A program made the translations under genes and the position numbers. Positions 5,835 through 6,896 of a stretch of DNA of 6,896 nt are shown here, one piece after another (the stretch's first letter is position 1; the number at the start of each line of letters is the position of its first letter). The notes below the pieces were generated by a model. It had not been told where the DNA came from, made no database searches, and was given only the letters and a program-made list of their open reading frames with translations. Source of the stretch: Clostridiales bacterium (lineage in GTDB: Bacteria > Bacillota > Clostridia > Christensenellales > UBA1242); contig DMLH01000095.1 of assembly GCA_003453435.1 (NCBI GenBank), positions 1 through 6,896 on the forward strand. The letters are read 5' to 3'.

Positions 5835-6896
5835 ATGAAACACACTGAAAAAAAATTCTTTGGTTTAAATTTTGCAAGGAGATTTAAGTTCCTAATTGTG
5901 ATGCTAATTGCTTTGGCATCACTTTTTGGTGGGGCTTCGTTTTTGGCAAGTGGTAAAAGCAATATTTCACGTACTGCAAGCGCAGTAGGGGAAACTTATC
6001 AAATTACATATAATACTGATGGCGGAGATAGTATTGCAGACGATAGTTATATTTCAAGTGCATCACAACAAACAATAACGTTGGCAACACCAACAAAATC
6101 AGGATACGTATTTGGCGGGTATACAATTACAACACAAACATTTGGTAGCAATTCAAGCATATCAAGCAAAACAACATTAACTATACCAGCAAATGCATAC
6201 GGTGATATCGTAGTAAAAGCCACATGGATAGGTTATGTGGATTTTTCAAGTTCACAATCATTCTCAATTAGGTCGTCGTATAAAAGATGGAATGGTACCA
6301 TTTATTATTCAACTGATCTTTCAACATGGTCAACTTTTGGTACTACTGCAATTAATGCAGTTGAAACAGACGGAACGTATCATATTTATATGTACGGTAC
6401 TAATAACACCAGAGTTTCCGCAACAAGTTCGTCGGCGCATACTTCTTGGGCAATAACTGGAACAGCAAGCAGTGTTAGTCTTACGGGTGATATTGAAGAT
6501 TTAAGAGATACATTTAGGGCAACTTCCAATAAAAAAATGATAGCTAATTGCTACGACTATATGTTTTCGGGCTGTACTAAGTTAACAAGTGCACCAACAT
6601 TATCGGCAGAAACGTTGACTGATTATTGTTATAGGCGTATGTTTGCCGGTTGCACAGGTTTAACCACTGCACCAGCATTACAAGCAACATCACTGGCCGC
6701 TGGTTGCTACCAGAGTATGTTTTCTGGTTGCACGGGCTTAACAACTGCACCAGCATTACAAGCAACATCACTTGCTGATAGTTGCTACCAGAGTATGTTT
6801 TCAGGTTGTACAGGTTTAACCACTGCACCAACATTACCAGCAACAACAATGACTACGAGTTGCTACCAGAGTATGTTTTCTGGTTGCACGGGCTTA
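5835..6896 (+). CDS. Secreted BspA-like surface protein with Listeria-Bacteroides repeat (5' part)
   Basis: The frame is open from this ATG to the right edge (354 residues seen), so the C-terminus is outside the window. Shine-Dalgarno AGGTGA lies four bases before the start. Residues 1-50 form a long signal sequence: a basic region with Lys and Arg, a hydrophobic core at about 19-38 and a possible cleavage site near TASA-V at 47-51. Residues about 54-131 match a Listeria-Bacteroides (InlB B-type, Flg_new) repeat: ITYNTDGG at the start, TPTKSGYVFGGY in the middle and a closing VVKATW. Residues 132-238 are a beta-rich domain with YYSTDLSTW and HIYMYGTNNT, of a kind often found before such repeats in gut-bacterial surface proteins. 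From residue 239 come 26-residue repeats of the pattern CYxxMFxGCTxLTxAPxL. The protein is probably exported and displayed, perhaps for adhesion; ligand and anchor are unknown. It has its own transcription unit. Confidence 0.85.
   Translation, partial: MKHTEKKFFGLNFARRFKFLIVMLIALASLFGGASFLASGKSNISRTASAVGETYQITYNTDGGDSIADDSYISSASQQTITLATPTKSGYVFGGYTITTQTFGSNSSISSKTTLTIPANAYGDIVVKATWIGYVDFSSSQSFSIRSSYKRWNGTIYYSTDLSTWSTFGTTAINAVETDGTYHIYMYGTNNTRVSATSSSAHTSWAITGTASSVSLTGDIEDLRDTFRATSNKKMIANCYDYMFSGCTKLTSAPTLSAETLTDYCYRRMFAGCTGLTTAPALQATSLAAGCYQSMFSGCTGLTTAPALQATSLADSCYQSMFSGCTGLTTAPTLPATTMTTSCYQSMFSGCTGL
6549..6896 (+). repeat. 78-base tandem repeats coding 26-residue BspA-like units
   Basis: Units begin at 6549, 6627, 6705, 6783 and 6861; the last is cut by the window edge after 36 bases. 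Spacing is exactly 78 bases each time, so the reading frame is kept. Each unit codes CYxxMFxGCTxLTxAPxL followed by a variable eight-residue stretch, with Cys at unit positions 1 and 9. The first two units are the most diverged in protein sequence; the later ones are nearly identical. This is the pattern of a leucine-rich-repeat-like solenoid that grows or shrinks by recombination. The array continues past the window, so its full length is not known. Confidence 0.92.

Noticed and set aside
6577..6849. A repetitive 90-residue minus-strand reading frame
   Set aside because: Its repeats only mirror the 78-base tandem units of the surface protein on the other strand.
6549..6896. CRISPR-like regular repeats
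   Set aside because: The period is 78 bases without unique spacers and keeps an open frame; it is a coding tandem repeat.
1..6896. Recoding of TGA as Trp (Mollicutes-type code)
   Set aside because: The complete genes end in TAA or TAG and none uses TGA as stop, but Trp codons seen are TGG and no in-frame TGA occurs inside the genes, so there is no evidence of recoding.

Overview
The window is AT-rich and reads like a chromosomal segment of a low-GC Firmicutes-type bacterium, probably an uncultured gut Clostridia/Bacilli lineage. This rests on Lys/Asn/Ile-rich proteins, AGGAGG-type ribosome binding sites, a class B PBP with a C-terminal PASTA domain next to rsmH, a stand-alone E2-like protein of a type I associate with Clostridia, and a BspA-like repeat surface protein typical of gut bacteria. 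The lineage is inferred and cannot be fixed from the sequence alone. All clear genes are on the + strand.

Layout. (1) Positions 1-512 hold the 3' end of an acyltransferase-like gene (2-oxoacid dehydrogenase E2 catalytic fold), closed by a strong intrinsic terminator at 517-536. (2) A promoter region (about 540-669) leads into a compact run of three genes: a COG1768-like metallophosphoesterase (670-1377), a small B-box-like zinc-finger membrane protein (1379-1762) and rsmH (1789-2727). The best promoter places the transcript start at or next to the ATG of the first gene, so that mRNA may be leaderless. (3) A 165-base gap with its own promoter candidate and Shine-Dalgarno leads to an FtsL-like division protein (2893-3630). 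A class B penicillin-binding protein (3633-5546) follows two bases after its stop. Together rsmH, ftsL and the PBP form a shortened dcw (division and cell wall) cluster. Neither mraZ before rsmH nor mraY/murF after the PBP is present. (4) Positions 5547-5665 hold a palindromic interspersed-type repeat with a second, degraded copy of its right arm, then a strong terminator at 5729-5759. (5) From 5835 to the right edge runs the 5' part of a secreted surface protein: signal sequence, a Listeria-Bacteroides (InlB B-type) repeat, a beta-rich linker domain and the first units of a 26-residue Cys-containing tandem repeat.

How the genes work together. RsmH methylates 16S rRNA in the ribosomal P-site. 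The FtsL-like protein and the PBP are expected to sit in the septal membrane complex that makes division peptidoglycan. The phosphoesterase and zinc-finger protein share the strand and tight spacing with rsmH, but their link to division is unproven. The surface protein is a separate transcription unit, probably for adhesion or host/community contact.

I found no CRISPR array, tRNA, rRNA, transposase or defence system. The window is mostly ordinary core genome. The points most worth a second look are the possible leaderless start, the unusual ends of the FtsL-like protein, the palindromic repeat behind the PBP and the alternating sequence variants in the surface-protein repeats.
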